Of a DNA stretch of 64,000 nt, positions 24,837 to 36,841 are shown piece after piece. The first letter of the stretch is position 1; the number at the start of each line of letters is the position of its first letter. The stretch covers positions 13,875,154 through 13,939,153 of the forward strand of contig NC_133299.1 in NCBI RefSeq assembly GCF_005239225.2, in the 5' to 3' direction. Under the pieces are notes generated by a model that saw nothing but the letters and a program-made list of their open reading frames with translations, ran no database searches and was not told the origin of the DNA. The position numbers and the translations under genes are program-made. The DNA comes from Populus alba (Eukaryota; Streptophyta; Magnoliopsida; Malpighiales; Salicaceae).

Positions 24837-26540
24837 GTTTTGGATGCTTTTACAACAATTTTCCATCCTATTTATGATATTGATTCTCTCCACTTGCTCG
24901 CTAATAAGCATATAACAAATTATAGACTAAGCTATATTGGTTCAAATTTATGGAAAGAACAATTAACCTTCACTGAATAGCTTGATTTAAAAAAAACTGA
25001 ATTATATGGTGTATTTAAAGTTTGGAAGCATCATTGTCCTAACATCACACAAGAAATGCTAGAATTGGCTTAGGTTCTGGGTAACAATAAAAAATCTTTC
25101 TCATGGATAATAAGGTCTGACAATGATCATGGTGAATTTGTTAACCTTTGTTGTAAATATAGTAGACTAATAAGCAATGATGTTTAATTTACCATAATAA
25201 GAGTATACAAAACATAAAAAATGTTCAATGAAAACCTATAATGTATACAATTTTAAATCTATAAACACACAAAATAAAACTTAAGACAAACATGTTTTTA
25301 ACACAAATATAATAAAAGAATATCAACATGTATTCAAATTTGAATATATTAAGCATATATTCAAATTTGCAATTGATATAAAGTCAAAGTCTAGATATAT
25401 ATAATGTCATTATCCAATTTTTGACTCAGTTTTTCTAAATATTTTCAAAATACAAAAAAAAATTGTAAAATCTTTTTTTGACTCGTTTGTGTCATTTCAT
25501 CATTTTCAATGTCTTTTTGAAAATCCAAAATTTATTTTTAATACACTCAGTTATTAAAATATTTATTTCAAAATCATCGATTAATTTTTTTTATATTAAG
25601 TTGATGTTGTCCTTTTCAAAAAAAATTAAAAAGAAAGGAGAAGGATCCAAAGTATCTGGAAGAAAAATAAAGGAGGACTAAAATTTTGAAAGAGACAAGT
25701 GGGGGGAAAAAAAAACACCCACCCATATTATCCCACTCACCCATATTTTCCCACTCACAATTAAAAAACACAAAAACACACTTACCTATTATTCTTCCAC
25801 TCTCCCATGCTCCACCATGAATCCGCATTAAAAAACAAATAATAATAATAAAATATGGATGAGGTTTGAGAAAAAATTCGTGACGGGCAAATTTTTTTTT
25901 TTTTTTTTTTTTGGGGGGGGGGGGGGGTGTCGTCCTTCAAAAGAAAAGAGGAGATTGTTGAAAATCTATGGAGGAGCCTGATTCGGCTAGCACCTCCCCA
26001 TTTTTTCAACACCAGTCAGTAAAACAACTCATAGTTTAAATTATGTTGATATTCCATATTAAATAGTATATATTCAAGATTGAATTTCAGTATAATTTTA
26101 ATTTTAAAAGCAAGTGAATCTCATTTTTAATTTAGCTTAAAATGTGTCCATTAACCTTATTATTTAAACAAATTTCCTCACAGTCAACCATTTTTTCACC
26201 TGAATTCCTTACAGAAACAAAGGATAGAGGCATGTTAGCAAGTTGGCGTCCACAACAGCAGATTTTAAAGCACCCATCAATAGGAGTATTTGTAAGTCAC
26301 TTGGCATGGAGATAAACGGTGATGTTAGGAGAGATCAAGTTGGGAAGCTTGTTATAGAGTTAATGGAGGGAGAAAAGGGTAAGGAAATCAGAAGGAAGGC
26401 GATGGAATGGAAGACAAAGGTAGAAGAAGCTGCCAGCCCCGGTGGTTCTTCTTGCAAGAACTTCGAAAATCTGCTAGCAGACATTCTTTTGGTGCAAAAA
26501 ACAAGAAATAAAATTGAGAAAGGTAAGCTAGTAGTTTTGC
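24837..26540 (+). pseudogene. UGT85A-type pseudogene copy 3, split by an insertion
   Basis: The first part (24837-25147) matches copy 1 from the DALTTMF region: ggatgcttttacaacaattt, then SNLWKEQLTFTE with stops at 24980 and after. It has no N-terminal half and abuts the Copia remnant directly. The second part (about 26188-26540) resumes at FSPEFLTETKDRGMLASW, runs through a partial PSPG box (HPSIGVFVSHL, then a deletion that removes GWNS through FAEQQ), and continues GMEINGDVRRDQVGKLVIEL and SPGGSSCKNFENLLADILL. The two parts belong to one former gene and are separated by about 1.04 kb of unrelated DNA. Non-functional. Confidence 0.88.
25148..26187. mobile_element. ~1.04 kb AT-rich insertion inside UGT copy 3
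   Basis: Copies 1 and 2 are continuous at the equivalent site (aggtctgac...ttttcc-cctg), so this stretch was inserted here. It has no recognisable coding domain. It includes a T21-G15 homopolymer junction (25892-25927). Terminal repeats were not resolved, so the class of element is unknown. Confidence 0.6.
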
Positions 26541-27028
26541 CAGTATTTTTGTATCAACAAAAAACTCATTGCAATGGATTTTCTCTGCCCTTCAACAAGA
26601 AATCAATGTACTGATTCTTCTGTATCAAATAAAACAAGCAATGGTTTCACAAAATCAGCTCTGAATCATATGATTTAATTTGATCAATAGACTCCATATT
26701 TATAGATCAATCAACTGAAGTGATTCTACACTCAAACAGCCTGAAGTCAAAGGGGAACATCAAGCAACATCCATACTTAAAATACAAATACATTTCACCT
26801 CCAAATAAAAGAGTCCAAATCTGTTTTCGTAATGTTGCCACACATTTTATTGAAAGCAAAGAAACTACCTGCTTCTTACTACATTTTTGTCTATTATACA
26901 TCCTACACTGAAAACTCATTATCCTCAATCCATTAAAACTCCTAGAGAAGTTATCCCAAATCTACTATAGCACAGGCTTGAACCCAGAACGGGTGCATAT
27001 TGTATTTACACATCATGCAGCATGAGCC

Positions 27029-29511
27029 TCATGCATGGAGGAGCATCTGATCAAAGTGCCATACTCCTGCAAGTTCACAGAAACTTGTCTTAAAACCCTA
27101 AGTTATAAATATATGGAGAATGGAAGAGTAAGTGGACAAGCATGGTGAAAGCAACGAAGATACTGAAAATGTAAGTTATATGCATACCATGGCCTTTTCC
27201 AACCATCCGCAATTGAGTGACATATTCTGCTATCTTCTTAATGGATTCAACCTGTTAAAAAAATTGTATATGTCAGAGTATGATGCAATAAGTATCCTTG
27301 CAAGTGTGAAAGTAAAATGTCACCGATTTTTTATGTGATTGTTCTTCCATACTAAATTTTTCAATTTTATTCTCAGTTTTGGACAGAACAAATGTCTAAC
27401 AGGTTGATGACAGGAGGAAAACAGTAATCTTTTTTTTTTTTCTGGAAATAGATGAGTGAATGTTTTTAAATGCATAATCTGATATCTTCATTTTCACCTT
27501 CAATCTGGCACGACCGCCTTCCAGTGTATCTCGCAGGACTAGTGCATACAAGTGTTCAATCCAGTATTATATCCAGGTAAAGAAGCAATTATTTTGAGCT
27601 TACCTGCTCTTTCAAAAACACGCTATCGATGAAATCTTGCAATTGTGGATCATTGTTCTTATCTGCCACCTGTTATTTATCAAGAACACAGAATAGCTCA
27701 TGAGCACAATTCTGAAAACATTGACTATTCCAGGCATTTAATGCAAGAAAGTACATAATACTTCCTAACTGCATGAAATTAAAATATAAAAAACATGGTG
27801 AAGGAAAAGGACACATCACCTTGTGCAAGTTCAGTAGTTTCTCATTTGTCAACTTCTCCAAGGACAATGCTAGTTCCATAGCTGAATCAAAGAATCAAAG
27901 ACAGCCCAAGTTAATTAACTCAGAAACCGTAACGTTTTCCATTACAGAAACATATCCTGACACCTCTATATTATGGAAAGCATATCAAAGATTGGAGACA
28001 AAATCCACCAACTAAGTCACTACCATTAAAATATGGATGGAATTATGATGTAGACGGGGTTATATCAAATTAAAGGTTATGAGTATTCCAAAAATAATTT
28101 GCTATAACTATAACTAGATAGAGACCTGCCACCAACAAATCATGTTAATGACTTTGTAGATGTTTTTATAGACTACTGCGACATGTTTAGATGCAAGAGA
28201 AGATTTGATCACATTAAACTAGGATAGTGACTTAAAAAGATAATATCAGGAAATTGAACCAATGAATCGGATTCCTATCTCTTCAGTAATTCTACATACA
28301 ACTTTTTTTTTTTTACGAGTATCGTTTCATTTATGGGACCGTTAGATCTTTTAAAATTAGACTCGAAAGTTATTATATGGATCAATTTTGTTATTTTTCT
28401 TATATTTTTTTGGATTTATTGTTTTTATTTTGAATTTTATATTAATTTTCTTTATTATTTCAGATTTTTATTTGTTTCGTAGCAGAGACAAGTGTTTTCT
28501 TCATGGCTTGTAAATCTCTAAGAAAACAAACATTAGCCTTATTTTAAAAAAAAAAAAAAAAAAAACTACAAATTTAGAGTTTATATTTGTAATCCGTTTC
28601 ACTAGTTAAATCTTTTGTGTTTTCGGTATTATCGACAAAATCCACAAATAATACTTAACAGTTTCTAGCGATGAACATGAGTCTAAAAACATACCATATA
28701 ATGCATCTCCTTTGTCTCCATGCTCAAATTCAGAAACGGGTTTCAGTATAGAGTGAAGCACTACTTTCCCTCCTCGTATATTCTAATCACATATATTTGG
28801 AAAATAATTAATTAAGAATACCAAAAATTAAAAAGTATATATTCGAGTTCGAAAAAGGAAGTGGTAGCCTGGTAGGTACCTGATACTTCATGAACTTCTC
28901 AGCATGTTCTCTTTCTTCTTCACTTGATTCCTTGAAGAATCTGATTAGAACATGACCACACCATGCTCAGTTATTACAAATCAAAGACAAAAATGAGGGA
29001 AGTAGCCAAAAAAAAAAGAGACGGGATTTTTTATGGTTACTTGGATAGGCCTTTGAGAGCAATGTTATCCCTGTCAAAATAGGCAAACATGGCATGGTAT
29101 ACGTAGGAAGCAGAATACTCCACACTGTTAACACAAAACACAAACACAAATCAATATCTATCTACTCTACAATGAGATTTCAAGATTATGTATCGCTTAC
29201 AAAAAGAGAAAAGTTATTACTGACTTGATCTGCTCGTTAATGGCAGCTTCACACTCATCCACATAGAACTGACGAGCAAGAGAAACCTGACTAGAAATAG
29301 GAACAAGAAATTCCTCCCTCTTCACCTCTTCAAATGGCTGGAACACTAGACCGGTAAGAGTTCCACTGGCAGAAGAAACTACAAGACTAGTGTTCCTTTT
29401 CTTTCTGGAAAACAAAGGCAAGGAAGAAATGCCATGCCCGCCACTAGCAGCGTCCCCTTGCTTTGTTGCAAGAGAAAAGGCAGAAACACTTGTTGAAAAA
29501 GTTGAAGTCAT
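27029..29511 (-). CDS. FER: Plastid ferritin B (diverged duplicate, frameshifted C-terminus)
   Basis: Duplicate of ferritin A with the same eight exons: 29511-29225, 29124-29041, 28940-28880, 28782-28695, 27881-27820, 27669-27604, 27251-27188 and 27066-27029. All junctions are GT-AG and in phase, giving 249 aa. A 4-bp insertion (an extra catg relative to copy A) in the last exon shifts the frame, so the protein ends QMLLHA instead of [10 protein letters not shown]. Against A it has clustered changes in helix D: E198K, M204L, E209D, E211V and E214K, plus T158K, V166G, E167D and L140F. The ferroxidase ligands (E98, Y105, E133, H136, E182, Q216 by alignment) are kept. E209, a three-fold channel acid, is conservatively changed. 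Intron 4 is enlarged by about 590 bp of inserted DNA. It may be expressed; whether it is functional is open. Confidence 0.85.
28047..28633. mobile_element. ~590 bp insertion in ferritin B intron 4
   Basis: Ferritin A intron 4 is 224 bp and continuous across this site, while ferritin B intron 4 is 813 bp. Homology to A stops after gatggaatta and resumes at gacaaaatccacaaataat. The insert contains a 20-odd base A tract near 28545. Its family is not recognised. Confidence 0.6.
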
Positions 29512-29593
29512 AGCTTAGAATGAGAAAACAGAGAGGTCTTTTGCTATGTAAATGGAGATTTGTGGGTGTGCAGAGGGTGAAGGAGCAGAGAGT

Positions 29594-29602
29594 GTTTAAA
29601 TA
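29594..29602 (-). promoter_or_regulatory. TATA-like box of ferritin B
   Basis: TATTTAAAC on the minus strand at the same distance from the ATG as in ferritin A. Confidence 0.5.
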
Positions 29603-29697
29603 CAGAGAGGAGGTTCCAGTGGATGGATAGGGTTTATTTCGGACCGTTGGATAAGTTAGATATTTAGGGTTCGGATCTTGACACATGTCGAGGGCGT

Positions 29698-29711
29698 GTG
29701 GAGGGCTCGTG
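29698..29711 (-). promoter_or_regulatory. Iron-dependent regulatory sequence (IDRS) of ferritin B
   Basis: CACGAGCCCTCCAC on the minus strand is identical to the ferritin A element and lies 187 bp upstream of the ATG. The flanking sequence has diverged more than the motif. A G-box CACGTG at 29902-29907 is also kept. Confidence 0.82.
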
Positions 29712-30079
29712 GTATATACAGTGTGAACGCAACCCCTCCTTGTCAATTCTTTCGACGTAGCAATCATAAGATCCCCAAGACTTATCTCTTATATTTCACG
29801 CGCTTGACTGTACAAAACAATATACTCGCGATTTGAGACCGATATCTGTACGTATTTAGACTTTTAGTTTTAATTTGATGATTTAAGTGGTGGCGTGATT
29901 TCACGTGACAGGTGTGGAGTTGGTTGATAGTTTTCCAAGCTGCCAAAAACTTTGAATTTGGACATGAATGTGGTCTCTTAGCGCGAGCCAGCTACGTTTT
30001 GCAAGAAACCAATTTAGTCCCTTTAATTGAGTCGATTCAGCAATAAAACCCTAACAAAATGTAGTTCTTTCATTTTCGT

Positions 30080-33000
30080 CAATCCAGCAATGAAACCCTG
30101 ATAAAAACCCGTTTCTTCAATTTTACCCCGATATTTTATCGATTATTATTATTATTAATTAACAAAAACTAAAGTATGTGAAGAAGCAATATAATTTTCC
30201 TCACAAAACACTAAATATTATAGATTGTTATATTATTTTCTCATGTTAGCTCTTTCTTTTTTTTTTTTGTTGCTTGATCATATGATTTTCTTTTTCATTT
30301 TTTTATTTTTTAAAATTATTTTTGTTGATTTTACTTGTTAATATTGAGATGGTTGAGAATTTAACTTTGTAATTTATTTATTTTTATTTTATTTTTCTAT
30401 GAGATTAACATGATTTGCAAGTTTGTTAAGGTAACTCAGGTTGGCTTGGGTTATGGGTTCGATGGAGTGTCTCTTTTTTTTCTTCTCTTTTTTAATTAAA
30501 CTTGATTATTTTTTTATAGTTTATTTTTTATCATATAGTTTTATAGAAAACCATGTTATTAAACTTTATAAAGTAACAAAAATTAAAGGGTATGGAGAAA
30601 CCACCATTAATCCACACTCATTGTATTGTGGATTACAATAGTAGTCTTTACAGTATTCTGCTTTCTTTTTTCTTCTTTTTTTTTTGAATTTTGTTATGAT
30701 TTTTTTAAAATTTATTTTTGTCAATTTCATTTTTTAAAATTGTGATAGTTGAGAATTAGTTTCGTAATTTTTTTCTTTTTATTTTGTTTTTGTATGAAGT
30801 TTTCATGGTTCCGAAATAACCCAAGTTGTCCTAGTTTACAACTTTGGTGGGTTATCTGTTTTTTTCAATTAAGCTCAACTTTTTTATAGTTTGTTTTTAT
30901 CTCATATAATTAAAAAAATATATAGTTTTAGAGAAAAGTCATGGCATGCAACTTTATAAAGTAACAAAAATTAAAGAATGTGGAGCATGGTTGTTAAAAA
31001 TGCATTTTAACTCGTAAAATCATCCGAACGAGTTAAAACACCAAAAACGTTTGGAATTGGGTTAAAATTCGAAAACCAGCAAAATCGGGTTGACTCGGTC
31101 AAACTCGCATAAAAACGGTCTGACTCGGAAAAAACGTAAAAAAACGGACCGTGTTAACGAGTTAATCAAAATTTTCACTTTCACCACTGTTTCATCGTGA
31201 GTTTGTCAAAAACGCAGAGTAACCTTGTAGACTACAACTCTCACACTCTCCTAGACTCCCTTTCTCCCCTTTCCCCAGCAAATTAAAAAATCACACTCCC
31301 CGATCCAAGGTTCTCTGTCAACTATTCAAGCAATAACGATCGAGTCTGATGGAATGCTTGTTACCATCGCTAAGTATATTCATCTCGTTTTAGTTGCTTT
31401 ACCATGCAGTGTGCAAATCAAGTCTGATGGAATGCTTGTTGCCATCGCTACTGATGGCCTTCGAGGTTAGTCTTGATCCCTATTTATCTCTACTCTAAAG
31501 AAGTTTCTGCTACGATGTTCTTCTAGCTAATTGTTCCAATGTGATTTTGCAATCGAGTCGTATCTACATTTACAATACTATGGAGTTTATTACAATACTA
31601 TGGAGTTTATTGAAGATTTAAGCATAGAATTTTGATAGTCTGCTCTTGGCAACACACCATTTGGTAAAATCATAGCAATCTCTATTCCCCATGGATTGTG
31701 ATCTTGCTGCTTTGTTATTTGGCCACACCCTGTCAGGATATTTACATTTATTTGAATCAGACTTCACCTTAATCCATCGCTATTGTAACCAAGAACATGT
31801 AAAATTGCTTGATATTTGAATTTGTGCTTATCTAGCATATATCGTGTCCAAAGTATCAAGGTTCTCTATCAACTATTCAGTTGCTTTCTTGGTTGGTCAT
31901 TTAATTATTTGTAATCGTTAGCTTTTAGAGAGAACTTTCTTAAATTGTTCTGTAATAATTATGTGAAGCATTAACTTTGCTCCTAAAACAATTCTGTATA
32001 GATGAGATATAAAGCTTTTATGCCTTTACATCTCTTCGGAGAATTACCAACTTTACGACAACTATGTCTGTGATGCTTCCTAAGCTTACATCCTATAACA
32101 AACTTGTCCTACCATTACCTTTTTTGTGAACCTGCTACTATATTTGTAGACTTGCTCCAACACTAAACATATTGGCGTCTAAGTGATTGCTGAGACTGTT
32201 TTCCCTATTATCTATGGTTCCTCTTAATACAGTTTTATTTTCCCCATTATCTATGGTTCCTCTTAATACAGTTCTATTTTCCCCATACCTGCCATGCAAA
32301 TGTGTGCTGAATAGTTGATTTGCAATCACTTTTTGTTTCTATTTCTCTTGTTGATTTGCAATTTGTGCTGGATAGTTGTTTTGATGTTTATTTTGCAATT
32401 TTACGATTTTAGTTAAAATATTTTACTTGCGATTTTATGATTTTTAGTTAAAAAAATTTACTTTCGATTTTACGATTCGAGTTTATATTGTATGTTCCGT
32501 GTCGTGTCAAAAAAGCATTTTTGACAACCTTGATGTGGAGGGAACTATTATTCATCAACATCCATTACATTGTGGATTACAATAATAATCCACAATATTT
32601 TGCTTTATTTCCTTTTCTTTTTGAATTTTTGTTATGATTTTTTAAAAATTATTTTTGTTGATTTCAACTTTTAATATCAGGATAGTTTAGAATTTAGTTT
32701 TGTAGTTTTTTTTTTTATTATTTTATCTTTCTATGATGTTAGCGTGGTTTGCAAATTTACCAAGGTAACCTAGGCTACCTTAGTTTATAGGTTTGTGGGG
32801 TTTTTTTTTTTTAATTGAATTTGACTTTTTTTTCATCTATTTTTTTCTCATATAGTTAAAAATAGTTCAAGAAAAAATTCAAGTTATTAAACTTTATAAA
32901 AACCATGGACCTATTCACTAGTTTGCAGTATGGCAAATTTAACTTTTCTTTTTAATTAGTTTTTTTTATCTTTAAATATATATTTAATTGGGAATGCAGT

Positions 33001-33479
33001 TTCATAATTGGTTTTGTTTCTTCTTTTTATGAGGTTGCCGTGGTAAAAAAAAAAAATCTCAATATTGGGTTGATATTTGATAAAAAAAAAAAGTTAAATG
33101 AAGTTATTAAATCTAATAGAGTTCATGACTTGGGTTGCGAGGGGACTAAAATCGATTCAATCTGTCTTTGTCTCAATATTTTTTTTTAAAAAGTTCACAT
33201 CTTAAAATTCTTTTAAAATCTAAGTCATGTTTTTACCGATCATTAAGATTATATTTGAATCCATAAAATCAATCGATTTAAGTTGAGTTAGTTGCATGTG
33301 GTTTAATTGAAAACTCGAGTTAGAAAAAATGTTGAGTTGTGATGTTTCAAAATTGACCTACTTGATCAGGTTTAATAACATAATTAAAAAATTCTTTGTG
33401 TTTTTAATATTTGTTTTACATTAAAAAAAAAAAAAACTTGGTCTGTTATGTGATGAAATACAGGTCAATAGACTAATTC
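30080..33479. repeat. Insertion of ~3.4 kb with ~390-bp tandem repeats upstream of ferritin B
   Basis: The ferritin unit is continuous at the equivalent place in copy A (about 20150-20190). Here it is interrupted, and homology resumes at 33480. The insert contains three copies of a roughly 390-bp unit, marked by the string actttataaagtaacaaaaatt at about 30563 and 30953 and by aactttataaaaaccatgg at 32892. Partner strings such as ttggattacaata and gattttttaaaa occur in each copy. The second copy is split by the hAT-type element at 30986-32532. Confidence 0.6.
30986..32532. mobile_element. Non-autonomous hAT-type DNA transposon (1547 bp)
   Basis: The left end reads CATGGTTGTTAAAAATGC. The right end, as complement, reads CAAGGTTGTCAAAAATGC: 16 of 18 bases match. 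It is flanked by the perfect 8-bp direct repeat ATGTGGAG (30978-30985 and 32533-32540). An 8-bp target duplication with short CA-starting inverted repeats is characteristic of hAT elements. No transposase was found. The inside contains two near-identical strings around gtctgatggaatgcttgtt (31346 and 31422) and a 39-bp tandem duplication (32207-32285), and looks like captured sequence. Confidence 0.8.
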
Positions 33480-33715
33480 GACCCAATTGAAATAAGATAT
33501 AAATATAACGTGAAGAATATAAGCAGGGTTATTATATTGATGAAATTTTCATTTCAATTGAGTTGACTAACCAATTGTGAGGAATAAAGGTTAAATTTGA
33601 TGAAAGTTCTTATAAGGGCTGATCTGGTTAATTTATACAAATACAGGGTCTAAACTGGATTTCTTCCTCTTTTCTTCTCTTGTGATTTTTTTAGCTGTCA
33701 TTGCCGACTTGTATT
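33480..33715 (+). repeat. Outer edge of the ferritin segmental duplication, copy B
   Basis: Matches 20190-20430 (aatataaggagggta-type string, tcatttcaattgagt, ggtctaaactgg, then cctcttttctt and ttgtgatttt). It shows that the duplicated unit is longer than the gene and was later opened by the 3.4 kb insertion. Confidence 0.75.
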
Positions 33716-36421
33716 TGATATACAGTACTTGAAAAAAATATTTTTTTAATAAAAAATATATTAAAATAATATTTTTTTATTTCTAATAATAAATATATTA
33801 AAATCATAAAAAATAAATATCTAAAAATAAATTAATTTAATATTTTTTAAAAATATATTGTAACACAGAAACAATATTCACTAAATAATCAACAGGCTGA
33901 GTTAATAACCATTATTTGATGGCCTATTAAAAAAAATAATGGGCTCTCAGAAATAGGATTGTGCCGAATTTAGAATGTTTGTCAAACAATGTGGCTTTCG
34001 TTTTCTGGACTGCACTTGATTTTGATACAGAGTTCCTCCAGATTTTTTTCCATGATATTTAATTTAAAAATTTCCCCTAAATCTTACCTTTTGTTTAAGT
34101 TCACGTTCTTACTTTAAATAACTGGTTTATATTGATTATCATAGTTGTTAAATTCAGCTTTTTTTTTTGTTTTGAGAGGTTGACATGGTGTTTAATCTAA
34201 ATTAGGTTTTAATTTAAACTATTTTTATATATTTATTCATTCAAATCTGGTTAACAAAGTCAACTCTAATCTAAATCAAATTTAATTAAAATGAAAGAAA
34301 TTTTTTTAAAACTAAAATAAAGTAATTTTTTTTTTTTAATGAATATTCATGTATCCAGTTTTGCAATATCTTTACCCAAACTCAAACCTAAAATTATTAT
34401 CCAAACCTAAATTGTTGTGTATTTTTTATACTAAAATCCTATTCCATCAAATTTTGAGTATCCATAACCTTATGAAACTTGTATATATTAAAAAAATACT
34501 CAGGTTCGTTTTACAATTAAAACAAAAGAAATTGGTGGATCTATTGTTAAATTTGTTGCTGCTAGACCGGGTCAACATTTTCATATCGGTTCGATAATCA
34601 TGCTTGAAATTCAACTTTTTTCTTTAAATTGAACTGACCGACTAGATAAAAATAAAAATAAAAATAAAAATGAATACCATATAGATTTGGTAGAACAGAG
34701 AGTATTCATCGGTTGGGATAAATTTATCATTATTCAATTTACTCAACAATCCAGGCGATGAAACTCCAAAATAACTCTTACAAACTATATTTATCTTTGT
34801 TCTTTGTTCCCATTTCAGTTTGATTAACTGTCAAGATGTCAATTTCCAACGATTTCTCAACACGATTAATGGATTCATCTCACGATTTTTCGGTCACAAA
34901 TATGAGAAAAGAAGTAGCTTCAAGATTGAAGAATCTTGTTCATTTGGGTTTTACTTTTTCTAATAGTAAAAATGCTTAACTAAAATTCAGGATTTAAATT
35001 AAGTTTAAATACCGAAGATATTTATCAAGTTATTAACTCCTTACTATTTTTTTTTTTTCGAAATTGAATCGACACCACTCTAATACACATGGCCCAGCTC
35101 ATTTACCACACTTGCTGGTATTCCTTCTCAGTGCACGACGATTTATAAATCTGTAGAAATATTTTTTCCTCGATTTATTTTCGGATTGTAGAAGTCTACT
35201 TCCTTCTTCTCTATTGGGAAGAAATGTACTTAATTTTTCACTTAATGAAAATGAGTGGAATTTTGTAATGTTGGTGTGTTAAAATTGAAGAAATTAATGA
35301 TGAGTAATTTAATGGGTAGTAATTATTTTTTTTATTAATTTTATGGTTAAGTTGGAAATTTAGAGAAAAATAATTTTGTGTAGAATTGATAATAATTAAA
35401 AAATATATTAATTTAGATTAAATAAATTTGAATTGAATAAATAATTGATAATTAGTTGGGTGACAATTAATTTTAGTTAATTATGGGTTTTTTGCTGGAA
35501 ATTTAAGGAAATTAAATTAGTGTGTAATTGATAAAAGAAAATAAGGTATTATTTAATGTTATTATTTATTGATTATAGTATGATATGAGAATTTATGATG
35601 TTTATGATAGATAGAGTGATTGTGATGATAATATTTGTAGTGATAATTATGGTTACTAACAATAATATCATGATAATAGTGATGGTTATTATGATAACGA
35701 TGATATTAATGGTGTTGATGATATATCAATAAGTGGTGGTGGTGGTGAAATGATGACAATAATTAGTGGTGGTAGCAACAATGACGATGAAGTGATAATT
35801 ATTAATTTAATAATGAAGATGTAAACAAACTAAGATGGGATTGTTATAAAATTATGATTATATTAATGAAACAATAGTGGTTGTGGGGTGATCCCAATGA
35901 TAAGATGGTGGAGCGGTGATAATAGTTATTAAGATAATGACATTATTTTTAGCATATTTAGTTTAGTGAAATGAATTCTTATCGTAGTATGTCACTTATT
36001 TTCTATTTATTTATCATTTTTTTAAATGATTTGAAAGAAGAATAGATTGATGATTGATTTCTCTATATATATATTTTTTTTAAATAAATACTTTCATTAA
36101 TTAGATTTTTTTTTTGTCATAGAATATATAGATACATTATTTATATTTCACTTTTAAGTTCGATCTATATATTTGATGTAAAATAATAATATTTTAAAAC
36201 AGATAATCTATGACATGGAGTATTTATTTTTATGAATTTTATTGATGTAATTATTTAGAATTAAGATACTTTGCATGTCTCAAGTGCATACTAGTTTTGT
36301 TGACGTGATTTAAGATACCTTGAATGTGTAAGTGCATACAACGTTCTCACATCAAGGCGTGATAGTGACTTCTTTTCTTTTTTCTTTTCTTTTCTTTTTT
36401 TACATTTTGAATTTGAACGCT

Positions 36422-36423
<2 letters not shown>

Positions 36424-36479
<56 letters not shown>
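36424..36479. repeat. (AT)n microsatellite, about 28 units
   Basis: Uninterrupted alternating AT for about 56 bases; likely polymorphic. Confidence 0.97.
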
Positions 36480-36480
<1 letters not shown>

Positions 36481-36838
36481 GTGTCCTTTACATACCAAGG
36501 CAACATCTAAGAGATTATAAAGGACTTAATCTCTTTATGTAAACTCATTAAAAAAAATACCTTCTTCTATAGTCTAAAAAAATAAATATACTTTTTTTTT
36601 TATTAAAAATCAAAATAGTAAGATCAAATTTAAATCAATTATTACATCTTAATTTCAATATAACATTTGAGTAAAAATATTCCTCAATTTTATTAAAAAG
36701 AAATAAAACAAATTCATGAATTCCACGTCCACCCTGCCCCACTTTGCAAGAAAACTTTTGACTACCTGGATATAGGATTATTCGTATCGGAAGCACACCA
36801 GGAAAGTTCATTACGCAACCAAAAACCTTTGACATTAC

Positions 36839-36841
<3 letters not shown>

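Noticed and set aside
25616..26012. Minus-strand frames rich in Phe, Pro and Lys
   Set aside because: They run through the T21-G15 homopolymer and flanking simple sequence.
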